A program made the position numbers and the translations under genes. From the NCBI GenBank assembly GCA_029783825.1, contig JAREIK010016253.1, positions 25,001-89,000 of the forward strand: DNA of 64,000 nucleotides, written 5' to 3'. This document shows, piece by piece, positions 39,395 to 52,013 of this stretch; within the stretch, counting starts at the first letter, position 1, and each line of letters starts with the position of its first letter. Below the pieces are notes generated by a model that saw only the letters and a list, made by a program, of their open reading frames with translations, did no database searches and was not told the DNA's origin. The stretch comes from Sapria himalayana (Eukaryota > Streptophyta > Magnoliopsida > Malpighiales > Rafflesiaceae).

Positions 39395-39550
39395 TGTATA
39401 TATCATATGACGAAATGATATATCATAGAGAAATTTTAGTAGTTTTATCTATGAATGAGGCCGAGAGTATTATTGGGTATTGAGGGAGACAAGTCAATTA
39501 TCATTGTCATTTAGGAGTCTTCATAGAGCTCCTCTATCATGATGCTTACT
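39395..39550 (+). other. Unidentified exon-like segment, left-arm copy
   Basis: It reads VVLSMNEAERIIGY, then a stop, then GRQVNYHCHLGVFIELLYHD. The right-arm copy at about 43735-43860 gives VVLSMNEADSIIGYCGRQV with the stop replaced by Cys. The lower AT content suggests former coding sequence. I cannot name the protein. Confidence 0.4.
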
Positions 39551-41452
39551 TTAAATAAGTAAACAAATATTTTTTAAAAAATTGTTGTTGATACTTATCA
39601 TTTGTTATTTACTAATTACTATAGTTTTGTAACTCATCTTTTTACTTAGATGTATGTTTATTAACTCAAATGTTAATAATCATAGTATAAAAAATTATTA
39701 TTTGCTTAAGATATTCTTCTTGTTTTTTTAAAATATTGAAATAGCTATTAAAAAATTATCTATAATCATTTGTTATAGTAATATACAAGTTGAAATTTGG
39801 TGCTTTTGTTTTTTTTTAGATTTATTTTTAGTCTTATTTTTGTAAGATATATTTGTAAGTAATTAATTTTTAAATTTATTTTTTTGGATAATATTAAGAT
39901 TATATATTTTTATTTTTATGGTCAGATATTTTATTAGTTGTTTGAATATTATTGATAAGTTACTTATTCATTATTTATTTGGTTATTTATTTCTTATTTA
40001 ATTGAGATGTTATAAATTTTGTATGGATATACATTTATACAATTTATCAATAGTTATATAAAATAATATGTTTTTTAAATAAATAACCATAAATTAATTT
40101 TTTTTATTTCTGAAATTGATTTAATTAATTTTTAAATACTAATATAAAAAATAACCATAAAATTTTCATAAACTATTAACCATAAATTTATTTAATTATA
40201 AATAATATAATTAATGGTTGAATAAAAAAGAATTTTGTTTTCTAATATTTTCTGTCTCTAACCCATCTCTCCCCCTTCTGGCCATCTCTACGTAATTGGG
40301 TCAGTTCACTTCTAAAAAACCTTTAGACTCTCAGAACACACAGGCATCGCACCATCCTTTCAAAGAACTATATCAAACAAAGAACATCTCTTAGAAGACA
40401 TTACCGTCGCAACATCATTTTGAAGATCAATATCAAACAAAGAACTTCTTTCTCTCTCTCTCTCTACATGTTTTTTGTTTATTTTCATTATAATTTAATG
40501 AGTAATTAGTATTGAGTTTTGCAAATTTAAAATTGGTAGTGAGTTAAATGGTGCTTTTTTGTTGAGTCCTATGTTAATGATAAATCAGTAGTGTGAACTT
40601 TTTTTATTTTAATGATTTTTTTAAAAGGTTTAATAGATTTCAAATCAATAGAAATTGTGCTAGCTTTGAAATTCAAAGAAGAATTGTAAAAGAGGACGAA
40701 GAATAAAACAACAAGAGGAGAAGAAGAGAAAGGTATTGTAATTTTTTAAATTCAAGTTATATCTTATATTTTAATTTATGGTTTTTTATATTTTAGAATC
40801 TTTGTCCTGTAGAGAAGATGAATATAAAAAACCTATGGAAATTTATCTACTAATTAGGTTTTTGTGGTAAAAGTGTGAAAATCTTAAATTTTTCTCAAAG
40901 AAGAAGGTACAGCTTAACCATAACCTTTAATTTTGTTGTCATTGCTCATGTTGATAGTTTGTTGATGTTGTAATTTTTGTTGGTGAATGATGATGAATTT
41001 TGTTTAGTTCTTTTTCTTAAATAATCATATTTTTTAGACTTTAATTAGGTATCCAATAAATTCTATAGTAATTCTATTCTGTTAAGATTGTAGATGCTTT
41101 ATTTAATTCAATTAGCCTAATATTAATTTTTTGTTTAATAGTACTATTGAAAAAAAATAACTACACTAAGACTTTATTATATCTATCTAATATTGGCATG
41201 TAGAATCAAAGCACACTTGATAGAGAAATGAGGGGTGTATAAGACTAAGAACCCAGGTAGACTATACATTATTGTAAGTAGGGAAACAACATTGTGCAAA
41301 ATTGTTTCAATGTGTTTTATTAAATACAATGCATTCTTAAAGGACATTGATCATGCATGGTAAATTATTTCATGGATAGATTTATAATAAGTAATTATTC
41401 CATGCTGCCTTAGTCCATGGAATAATTTATCTATCTATCTATCTATCTATTG

Positions 41453-41845
41453 TAAATTATATAGATATTGATAATGCATGGTTTGAATAAGTAGTTTGAT
41501 TAATTCTTATAAATTGATCAATTGATCAATTTATAAAAATCAGGTAATGATACATTTTTCCTTCCGATTGAATACAATTTTGTGATGTAATAAAATTAAA
41601 CGACACTTCATGAGCATCATCATCATCAACCAAAGACCTAGTACAATTATAACAAATCATTGTATAACCTACAACAAGAAAACTTATTTCCTCATTTATA
41701 CTCTTTGTACCATGTGATAATTGCATATCTACACAATTACTAAGAGATTTAAGACCAACCACTGTCTGCCAAGCTGTCCTGGATAAAAAATATCTTTTAT
41801 GGTATCACTTACTTGTAATGCCTTTTGTCTATATTTAGAAAGGTA
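41453..41845 (-). other. Spacer between the arms of B, with an unidentified 78-codon open frame
   Basis: The spacer lies between a short CTAT run (41431-41452) and its inverted counterpart, a GATA run (41846-41869). On the minus strand 41762-41526 reads MVGLKSLSNCVDMQLSHGTK, then SFLVVGYTMICYNC and an acidic VDDDDAHE. I recognise no domain. The frame may be part of an exon, since coding-like sequence continues upstream of the ATG. It occurs once, unlike everything around it. Confidence 0.4.
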
Positions 41846-43734
41846 AATAGATAGATAGATAGATATGTTGACTATAGACAGGAATTATAAATGTATATTT
41901 ATAATTCCAAATTAATAGACAGATAAATATATTTTTATCTATTTTGTTCTTATTATTTTGATGATAATACAAGTCTATAAATGAGTTTTTTCACATAGTA
42001 AGTCTATAAATGGATATTATCATTGTGTCTATCTATCTAGTAAACAAGAATTAATATTAGACTAAATAAATTAATTAAAACATCTACAATTCTTAACAGA
42101 ATAGAATTACTATGGAATTTATTATGGACCTAATTAAGGACCAGAAAATATGATTTATTAAAAAAATCTAAACAAAATTCATCATCATCTACAAACAAAA
42201 ATTATACCCTCAACAAACACTCAACATTAGCAATGAGAGCAAAATTAAATGTTATGGTTAAGCCGTACCTTCTTTTAAAAATATAAAAGTTTCACACTAT
42301 AACAACAAACACTTGATTAGTAGATAAATTTAAATAGGTTTATCATATTTATCTTCTCTACAGAACAAAAATTATAAAATATAAAAAACCATAAATTAAA
42401 ATATAAGAATAAGACATAACTTAAATTTTAAAAAATCACAGTACCTTGCTATTCTTCTCCACTTGTTATTATTTTCTTTGTCCTCTTTTACTATTTTATT
42501 CGTCCTCTTTTACTATTTTTCTTCGAATTTCAGAACTAGCACACTTTCTATTGATTTGAAATCCATTAAACCTTAAAAAAATCATTAAAATAAAAAAAGT
42601 TCACACTACCAATTTATCATTAACTCACAAGAGCTAAACAAAAAAGCACCATTTAGCTCACTGGCGATTTTAAATTTGCAAAACTCATTACTAATTTTTC
42701 ATTTAAATTATAATGAAAATAAACAAAAAAACACACAGAGAGTGAGAGAGAGATGTTATTTATTTTGATAAGGATCTTCGTAACGATGCTACGATGGATG
42801 TATGTTCTGAGAGATGCTCTTGGTTTGATATGGTTCTTCAAAATGATTCTACAATGGTAGTGTGTTCTGAGAGTCGAACGTTTTTCAAAAGTGAACTGAC
42901 ATAATTACGTAGAGATGGCCAGATAGGGGAGAGATGTGTTAGATATTGAAAATATTAGAAAACAAAATTATTTTATATTTAACCCTTAATTATATTATTT
43001 CATAAATAAATAAATTTAGGATTAATAGTTTATGAAATTTTTATGGTTATTTTTTATAATATTATTTATAAATTCTTTTTTCTATTTATGATTAATTGAA
43101 AAAAAAATTTAATTTATGGTTATAACAATGGAGAAAATAAATCATATTACTAATAACCATGAAAACAATTAATTGGTAATTAAATTTTCATATTATTTCA
43201 TTTATTAAAAAAACATATTATTTCATATAACCATTGATAAATTGTATAAATGTATAACCATACAAAATTTATAACATCTCAATTAAATAAAGAATAAATA
43301 GCCAAGTAAATAATGAATAAGTAATATATCAATAATATTCAAACAACTAATAAAAAATCAAACAATAAAAATAAAAATATATAATCTTAGCATTATCCAA
43401 AAAAATTAAATTAAAAATTAGTTACTTACAAATATAACTTACAAAAATAAGACAACAAATAAATCCAAAAAAAAAAGACAAAAGCAACCAAATTTTAACT
43501 GGTATATTACTATAACAAATGATTTTAAATAATTTTTTAGAAGCTATTTCAATATTAAAAAAAATAAGAAGAAAATATTAAGTAAATAATAACTTTCTAT
43601 ACTATGATTAACTTTCTGAGTTAATAATCATACATCTAAGTAAAAGATGAGTTATGAAAACTATAGTACATAACAAATGAGAAGTATCAACAACAATATT
43701 TAAAAAAAGATTTGTTTACTTCTTTAAAGAAAGC

Positions 43735-43860
43735 ATCATGATAAAGGAGCTCTATCAAGACTCATAAATGACATTGATAATTGACTTGTCTTCCACAATA
43801 CCCAATAATACTATCGGCCTCATTCATAGATAAAACTACTAATATCCCACTATGATATAT
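43735..43860 (-). other. Unidentified exon-like segment, right-arm copy
   Basis: The minus strand reads GILVVLSMNEADSIIGYCGR, then QVNYQCHL, a stop, and LIELLYHDAFFKEVNKS. It is the mirrored counterpart of 39395-39550 and better preserved at the first stop position. Identity unknown. Confidence 0.4.
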
Positions 43861-44039
43861 CATTTCTTCATATGATATATACATTATAAATATAATCTCT
43901 TGTTTATGCATACAAGCATCATATTGCATGTCATTATTCTTTTAGTTGTACATTTATATAAACTTTTATATATAATGACATATGATTATATAAATGTATG
44001 TGTTTAGATATAATGTTGTGTTTAAAATATTTATATAAA

Positions 44040-44048
44040 TGATACACA

Positions 44049-44117
<69 letters not shown>
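44040..44117. repeat. (CA)n(TA)n microsatellite
   Basis: About 20 CA repeats followed by about 15 TA repeats. The same place in the left arm (39208-39225) has only a short AT tract, so the repeat expanded on one side. Confidence 0.85.
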
Positions 44118-44120
<3 letters not shown>

Positions 44121-44272
44121 ACACTTTTATAAATATATATTGTATATATATCACAATTATATAAACATTATAAATATTATATTTTTATATAAAAATTTAT
44201 ATGTTATATAAATGTTTATAAATATGTATAAACATTTTATATGTAATATAAATGTTATATATACAATTATAT

Positions 44273-44292
44273 AAATGGATAGTATTATGTAA
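44273..44292. repeat. 20 bp target site duplication of the LINE, left copy
   Basis: AAATGGATAGTATTATGTAA, identical to 50590-50609. Confidence 0.9.
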
Positions 44293-44347
44293 TTCTAGAG
44301 AGAGAAACTGCCATTTGAGGGCGATGTGAGCTCAATTTTGAGCAAAA

Positions 44348-45730
44348 ATGGAGGATTCGGATCATCTGTTTAATAAAAAATCATTTAGTTCAATTGCCAA
44401 AGGGACCGCGCTACTGTTCCCGAGTTTTGACACAAAAGATGCATCGCCTGCCGTGTTATTTACTGAAGATGAGTTCCAAAAGCTTGCTGAGCCATTCAAG
44501 CTTACATTAATCGGGAAATTCTTTCACGGCAAGCCAACCTATGAAGAAATATATGCATTTATCGCGTCACTAAAGTTACGGCAAATTGTGAAAATAGCCA
44601 TATACGACGGGAAGCACGCTATTTTTCAACTCAAGGAAGAAGACGTCTTCCTGAGGTTATGGCTTAGAGGGCAATGGAGCGTGGCTGGATACCCCATGCG
44701 CATCCTCAAATGGTCGCCCAATTTTTCACCAACTGTGGATCCTGCAAATGCACTGGTATGGTTCACACTGCCCAAGTTTCCATTACATTTATTTAGCAAG
44801 CATTTTCTGTATTCTATAGCGTTATGTGTGGGTAAACCGTAGTTGATTGATGAGGCCACGACTTACATGACAAGACCAAGTGGAGCTAGAATCCTCATCG
44901 AGGTTAACTGCAAGAAGTCTCCACCGAACAAGATATGGGTAGGCAAAGATTTAGAGCACGGTTTCTGGCAAAATATAGTTCCATAAAACATGCCATTTTA
45001 TTGCTCGAATTGTCTTAAAATGGGTCACGCAGAGGAGGCCTGTATGCTGGCAGAAATGAGGAAAAAGAATGTAGGGGCATGGGTAAGGTAAGACGATAGG
45101 AAGGGCGAGGCAGAAGAGGGCCGAGAGGAAGAAAAGAAGTCAGAACAGGAGGCCATAGAGAAAGAATGCGAAAATGGGAAAGAACCGATTGAGGAGAGAG
45201 AAAATGATGAAATGGAAGGAGAGGAGAGAAATGGGCTAGGAAGAGGGGAAGGGGGGGGGGTCGAGGGGAGGGATAGAATGAAGGAAATTAGAGGATGGCT
45301 AGAGAAAATACCAAGTGAGGTGGAAGGGGTAGAAAGAATAGGGAGGAAAAGACCTAAGCTTAAAAGGAGGAAAAATCAAAGAATAGAGCAATACGATTGG
45401 GCTGAGGATGACTTACTTTCAGAAGTGGAAATGGAGGTAAAAACCTGGCCATTATCTAGCAACACCGATGAAGAAAATAAGCTGGATTTTAATGCATCAA
45501 GGGATGATCTATGGCTTAAAAAACAGAAACTTAGACATGAACCAAAAGATAGAGAAAAAGCCTTAGCAGAGATCATGGAATTAAACATTAATTTAGAAAA
45601 GATAAAAAAGATAAATAAGGTAGAGCAAGCCCCACCTAGTACAAGCAAATCCATAAGAAAAATGAAAAAATACGTTAACATGAAATACGAATCGAAATGC
45701 ATTACTAGAGCGCAAGCCAAATACACTTAA
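44348..45730 (+). pseudogene. LINE ORF1: DUF4283-type RNA-binding protein with zinc knuckle (three stops)
   Basis: ORF1 proteins of plant L1 elements bind the element's RNA. One frame runs from ATG 44348 to the stop at 45728-45730 (about 460 codons). The DUF4283-type domain is visible around residues 40-160 (LIGKFFHGKPTYEEIYAF, RLWLRGQWSVAGYPMRILKW). A zinc knuckle CSNCLKMGHAEEAC (45002-45043, C-x2-C-x4-H-x4-C) follows, then a long Glu/Lys-rich and Arg-rich tail (RKRPKLKRRK). Stops interrupt it at 44840 (TAG), 44984 (TAA) and 45089 (TAA), with the frame unchanged after each. It ends one base before the ORF2 start. The later part from 45212 remains open. Confidence 0.88.
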
Positions 45731-45731
45731 A

Positions 45732-48700
45732 ATGAATAGCCTATATTGGAATATAAGAGGAGTAGCGAACACTCCTATGATAAATAGGATTAAAGGTTTA
45801 ATTAAAATACACAAACTTAAAGTAATAATTTTAGCTGAACCTATGGTAACTAAAGATCAGATAGAGAAATATAGAATGAGGATAGGCATGCAAAAGGCCT
45901 ACTCGAATCACAACAGCAAATTATGGATTATGTGAAATAACCCAGCAGATATTGGAATCATATCAGAAAATGATCAAATAATAAACTTTAAAATGAGTAA
46001 GTAGTCAGAGACTATTCTTATTTCAGTGGTTTACGCAAGTAACATGAAAGAAAAAAGAAAAATTCTCTGGCAAGAGATGAATAAATTAGCAGTTAGGAAG
46101 TCCTCGTGGATTATAGGAGGGGACTTTAATACAATTAGAAACACATCGGAGAAGAAGGGAGGCAAGACACCAGACCCGGTAACAATGTCTTAATTTAATG
46201 AGGCTATTGCAAATACAAATTTAAAGGAAGTAGAATACCTAGGTTCAGACTACACTTGGTGTAATAACTGGAAGAATAGGAAAGTGATCTGGTAAGGCTT
46301 GATCGAGTATTAGTCAATGCAAAATGGCTAGATGTTATGGGGGAAGTTAAAGTCCAGCATTTAGGTAGAACCTGCTCAGATCACAGCCCACTCTTGATAA
46401 GTCTTCAAAAGAAAAAGGGAGGTCAGAAGGCCTTCATATATCAAAATATGTGGGGCTTGCACAAGGATTTTGAGGTTATAGTTAAAAATGCATGGGAAAA
46501 ACCGACACTGGGTAATCCTATGCAAATATTGGGACAAAAATTGAGAGCACTATGTTTGGCTCTTAACAAATGGAACAAGGAGGTGTTTGGTAATGTAACT
46601 ATGAAAATTCAAGAGGCAGAGCAGAAAGTCGTAGTAGCAGAGAGTAAACATGAAGATAAACAAGATGAGATAACCAGGATAGAAGTTAATAGAGCAAAAG
46701 CCGAATTAAAACTAAGAATGCGTATGGAAGAAACTTACTGGAAGCAAAGAGCGAAAGTTAAATGGTTAAAAGATGGAGATAAAAACACGAAAATTTTCCA
46801 TACTATGGCAAAAATCAAATCACAAAGACTAGGAATAAAAGGAAGAAGATATTAAAATTGAATTAGAAGGATTATTCAAAAGACATCTAAGTGGGCCAAA
46901 TATTAATAGAAACTTCACACTAATGGAGAAAATTAAAAAAAAGGTTACGCAAGAAGACAATGAAATTTTAGCAGAATTCCCTACGGAAGAAGAAGTGAAG
47001 GATGCAATATTTAATGCAAATAAAGATAGCACAGCAGGTCCAGACGGTTGGAACAATGAATTCATCTAACGAAGCTGGAATATAATCAAAAAAGAAGTAT
47101 TAGCAGCTATTAACTAGATATCCGTGGGTGCGGAAATCCCAAAAACATGGTCCAGTTCATATATAGTTTTGATTCCTAAAAAGACAAACCCACAAAATGG
47201 AGAAGATTACAGACCAATCAGCTTATGTAATACCATATATAAAGTATTAGCTAAATTACTACAAAAAAGATTGAGCAAGATTTTACCTAATATAATTGAC
47301 CCTGAACAAGTAGGGTTTGTCAAATATAGGCTGATGATGGAAAACATCAATTTAACATCAGAAATGATAAGAGATATTGGGGCTAAGGTGAGAGGTCACA
47401 ATGTAATAATGAAACTAGATTTAGCTAAAGCATTTGATAGAGTGGAATGGAATACACTATGTTATATAATGAGAAGAATGAGGTTTTCAGAATTTTGGAT
47501 AGATATTATATATAGATGTATATCTAGTGCCTGGGTAAAAATCCTTATAAACGGTCAAGCAGGTGAAGAATTTAAACCAACCAGAGGTCTCAGACAGGGG
47601 GACCCGCTGTCTCCCTCTTTGTTCAATATTTATTTAGAACTCTTCATAGTAAGCTTGAAGGAGAAGGTCAGAAATGTCAGCATTTTAGCATATAAACAGC
47701 CCAAAGACACGCCATTAATATGCTGCTTGGCATATGCAGACGATGTGATCATATTTACAAATACCAGTAGCAGATCAATGGAAAATCTGATGGAGCTTAT
47801 ACAAACACTAGAAGAGGAAACAGGACAAAAGCTGAATAAGAACAAATGCCAATTTGTCATAGCAGCTAAAACACCAGAAAACATTGCTCATAAGATAAAA
47901 AGGGTTACATGTTTTGTGCATTGTAAAGGAGCATTAATGTATATGGGATGCCCAATTTATGAAGGAAGAGTAAAGGAGGAATACTTTGCATTTTTATTGG
48001 ATAAGATTAGGCAAAAAATCGCCGGTTGGAAAGAAGACCTATTAAGTATGGTAGGAAGAATCACTTTAATTACTCATGTGCTGCATAGTTCTTTGATACA
48101 TACCTTAATGAGGGCACAACCTCCAAATATAATAATAATAAAATTAGAAAGAGAAATGGCTAATTTTCTATGTGGAAAAAGGGAAGGGAAAAATAAGCTG
48201 CACTGGAAAAGATGGAGAGATTTAAGCTACCCAAAAGAGGAGGGGGGTTTAGGTTTTGTCAGCCTAAAAGATATAGCCAAAGCGTGGGCATGCAAGAATT
48301 GGTGGGGAGTTAAAAAAGATGAAAATATCTGGGCGTCATTCGTGAAAGCTAAATATGGGTTAGGAAATAATGCATTTAAAAATATGAAAAAAGCGTCTAA
48401 AAGCTAGAAATTGATGTGTGAGCAGCAGAACACAGTAGAAAAACACATAATATTAATGAAAAGTGGGTTGAAATGGACATTAAACCCAAATGGAAACTTC
48501 ACATTAAAAAGCGCTAAAGAACTAGTACGAAGCAGAAGACCCTTACAATCGATTGCATCTTGGAAAAAGGATTTGCCTCAAAAAATAAATGTTTTTTGGT
48601 GGAAAATTATGTCAAATATTGTCCCCATAGATGTGAACATTCAGAAGAAAGGAATAGTACTAACATCCAGATGTGAATGCTGCCATCAAGATATAGAAAG

Positions 48701-49517
48701 CTCGGATCACCTATTCTCTAAGGGTAAAATAGCAGCAAAAGTATGGAATAAATTAGAAATTGAAGCAAATATTGTAGGAAGCACAGCTACATTAAAAAAT
48801 AGATTAGAAAACTGGTCAAAAAAGCAAACAAAAAATAATATTTTAAAATGGATGAGAATCTATTTTCCGCATATAGCACTTTGGTGCATATGTAAGGCTA
48901 GAAATAGAAGTAGATTTGATAATGTAAAGATGAAACATAATGATATTCTAGAAGAAATCAAAAAAGAAACTGCATTCATCACTGCTTGCATCCCAATAAA
49001 AGTGAAAAATAAGGAAATAAATGAAGAAAGAATGAAGGAATGGCATCTTGCAACAGTAGTAAGAAAAATGCCAATTATTAAAATTGTCAATTGGAATAAA
49101 CCTGTGCAGGGAAGTCTAACACTAAATATTGATGGGAGCTTTAAGAGAGAAATGGGAGAAGCTGGTGGAGGAGGGTTAATAAGAAACGTGGAGGGAAACA
49201 TACTAACAGCGTTCACATCAAGGGCTATATCATCTTTTGCCTTGCATGCAGAAATTATAGCTCTAAAAAAGGGCTTGCAAATCTATAAAGAAAATAATTA
49301 TCTAAGGATTCAAGTACAAGTGGATTCAAAAATATTAGCGGATCTAGTGCAGGGAAAAATATATTTATGGCAATTTGAAGAAGACATTGAAAATATTAAA
49401 AATATTCTTAAAGAAATAAAGGGAGAAATAAAACCTATTTATAGGGAAGCTAATGCGATTGCAGACAGATTAGCTGAGGAAGGAATGAAAAAAGGGACCC
49501 AAGAATTTAGAGGGTAG
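45732..49517 (+). pseudogene. LINE ORF2: endonuclease, reverse transcriptase, zinc-finger region and RNase H (broken)
   Basis: The ORF2 protein nicks the target and copies the element RNA. From ATG 45732 the APE-type endonuclease reads MNSLYWNIRGVANTP, IIGGDFNTI, LDRVLVNAKWLD and SDHSPLL. The reverse transcriptase (47124-48404, open) has YRPISLCNTIYKVLAKLL, KLDLAKAFDRVEW, GLRQGDPLSPSLF and the catalytic AYADD at 47730-47744. A zinc-binding region (SWKKDLPQKINVFWWK, CECCHQDIESSDHLF) is followed by RNase H with the acids in NIDGS, HAEII and QVDS and the closing REANAIADRL. Stops lie at 45933, 46002, 46191, 46293, 47067, 47115 and 48405. Frameshifts lie near 46293 and 46835-46842. RNase H fused to ORF2 is known in some plant L1 lineages. 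Confidence 0.93.
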
Positions 49518-50590
49518 GATATACTAGATAAATACATAGGCATGATAAAATTAGATAAAACTGTATTTCCGTATATTAGAATCCAAAAATTATGAGTTAA
49601 TTTAAAAAAAAAAGAAGGAAGGGAAAAAAGTACTTATTTATGCCCTGTAAAGGGCTGAAATTGTTTTCTAATGTACTGTTTTGCAGTTAACAGGGAGATA
49701 AGAGAAGAGCAATACGGTTTCCTAGTCCTGAGGGAAATCGAAAAAGGAAAGAGCTTGTAAATCTATATATGGTTTAGTTGTGTTTTCTTGTTTAATTTTC
49801 AGGTTAAAGCTTGAAAATGAAAGAATTAAAAAGAGTAAGAAGTATTAAATACTGATTAACAGAATGTATGGAATATGACCCTGGTCTAGAGAGGTCATGT
49901 AAGACTTTAAATTTATTGTTTATGTTGCTATAAGGCTGTTGATTTCAGCTCAAGCTAAGTGAAAAGAGATAAGATGGACAAGATTATAGAGGCATGGAAA
50001 TGGCTGGAAACAGCTGGAAACAGCTGGCTGGGTTGGATATGTTTCTGTGTCTATTTTTCTATCTGTCCCGAGCCTATTATTTTTCTGTCTTGAGTCTGTT
50101 TTGAGCTTACCAAGATACAGTAGCATGATGTAAGGGATTGGTCTTGAGTCTGTATATAGATATGTAAGTTGAGTCTGTAAGAAGTCATGTGAGTCGGTCT
50201 AGAGTCGATTGCAACTATTGGAAGAATGGAGATGGATGAGTCCTTGAAGAATGCAACGAAAGAAAGCCTCATGGTGCATAAGACACAAGAAGAGCATTTC
50301 CTCACTCAGAAATAAAGCATAGGATGGGTGCAATTATAAAGACTAATGCATGGAAAGAGAAGGACTTAAACATAGGGCCTTGGTAGAACACATGATTATA
50401 AAAGATACAAAAGGAGATCAAGCAAGCCTAATAGGCAAAAGATAGAAGGATATTACATTAACTCAAAAATTTTTATTTTAGATTAGGTTGAAAGTGGGTG
50501 TAATAGTGATAAGGGTAGAAGTAGTTTGTAAAAACGGTATTCCTCCGCCAAAAGAGAGGGTGATATTATTAATAAAACAACCTTTAAAAA
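49518..50590 (+). other. 3' untranslated region of the LINE
   Basis: Non-coding, ending with TATTCCTCCGCCAAAAGAGA, a TAATAAAAC-type word and a short A-run. The conserved end is probably the site recognised by the reverse transcriptase, inferred from its conservation in the second LINE copy. Confidence 0.75.
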
Positions 50591-50609
50591 AATGGATAGT
50601 ATTATGTAA
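50590..50609. repeat. 20 bp target site duplication of the LINE, right copy
   Basis: AAATGGATAGTATTATGTAA, identical to 44273-44292. Its first A overlaps the A-rich tail. Confidence 0.9.
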
Positions 50610-52013
50610 ATATTGTATTAATATTTATAAACATTTATACATATGTATAAATATTTATATATAATACTATATGTTTATATAAACATATCAATGTTTATAT
50701 ATAATGTTATACGTTTATATATATTTAAGTATAAACATTTATATATAATGTCATAGGATTATATAAATGTATAAATGTTTATATATAATGTTATGTGTTT
50801 ATAATATTTATATAAATATTATATTGCTACAAATCAGGCATAGCATTTTCTAAAATAGTATACCTATATTGATATAATGTTTTTTAAAATAGGTTTATTT
50901 TTTTATATTTTTTTTTATTTTTTTAAATCATTAAATATACCGGAGGAAACCATATATTTTTTGAGTTTACAAGAAAGGAGAAATCTTTTATTTTGATGTA
51001 TTTTTTAATATGAATATTTACTTATTTAGGTACTTTTTAAAAAATTTACTAATCAGCATAACCATTAGTAGCTCATATTTTATATTTAATTGAGGATGGA
51101 ATTTTTTTTTTACTTGAAAAAAATTAATTTTTTTTAATTATATCAAAATTAAGGAGGGTGTGAAAAAAAATATTAACAATATCAAATTTAATGAATTTGA
51201 TTTTATCGAGATTATACAATATTAACAATTCTTTCACTAATTATGAATATTCTTGATTATATAAGTATTCTAATTTAAGTTGGATATAAGTTTTAAGCAA
51301 AAGATTAATAATTTTTATAATATAATCTTTAAATATTATCTTTAAATTATTATATTTTATATTTTAGCATTACACAAAGTCAACTTGACAATTCAAGTAA
51401 CACAACCTGAGTCATATTCACTTGCAAACTAGGCAATAAAGATCTAGGTTGAGTATTTTTGGCATATTAAATCAAGGTGAGCAACCAAATTCTCTAAAAT
51501 ATTAGTTTTGCCTAACTTAATTTCCAATTAAACTAATAAATATTTTGGCTTTACTCAAAATAGCATCTCTAACATAAGCACAAAAAAGAGTCAAAACTTC
51601 CATCACTTGTAAACTCTTTTGAATCATACACCAGAAAATATATGATTTGCTTTTAATTAAATTGTTCATTAATAAATAAAATATATTGTGTTAAACAATA
51701 ATTTAAACAATAAGATTTAAGAGAATATTGACATTTAATCCTATGCATTATTTGTGATCAGCTGGCATTCATAAAAATTTTATATGATCCTAATATCTAT
51801 TTTTTCTAAAGTAATCTTGGTTTTATGTTGTATGTATGTCAACTTGAATAGAAGTAGAGATTAAAGTTAAATTGTTTTTCATGGTTTATGGTGTTGTAAA
51901 TAAAGGTTTACCTACCTATTTCAAATTTTTAAATAAAGATAATTTATGCATATTTTATTATGAATATTTACATTCAAACTTGCAATAGTACTAACAATAC
52001 TTGTATCATTTAC

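Larger units (their letters stand above)
35335..41452. repeat. Left arm of the B inverted repeat
   Basis: It reads inward from the CACTA end through subterminal motifs (35335-35760), an AT-rich arm, STT3 exons (36840-37605), AT-rich repeat (38830-39320), an unidentified exon-like piece (39395-39550), and a CT-rich leader-like region near 40260-40475. It closes with a short CTAT run at 41431-41452. The reverse complement of this order occurs in the right arm. Confidence 0.85.
44293..50590 (+). mobile_element. Full-length plant L1-type LINE with RNase H domain
   Basis: A 6.3 kb insertion flanked by a perfect 20 bp duplication. It has a very short 5' leader (44293-44347), ORF1 (44348-45730), ORF2 (45732-49517), a ~1.1 kb 3' region and a short A-run. 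The 3' end TATTCCTCCGCCAAAAGA..TAATAAAACAA is shared with the truncated LINE at 2091-3960. It sits in the right arm of element B. The matching place in the left arm (39030-39050) and a relative at 27928-27947 lack it, so it inserted after the inverted duplication. Both reading frames carry stops, so the copy is not autonomous. Confidence 0.95.

Noticed and set aside
47124..49517. LINE ORF2 as an active reverse transcriptase
   Set aside because: The RT and RNase H blocks are open, but the endonuclease region upstream has stops and two frameshifts, and a stop separates RT from RNase H.
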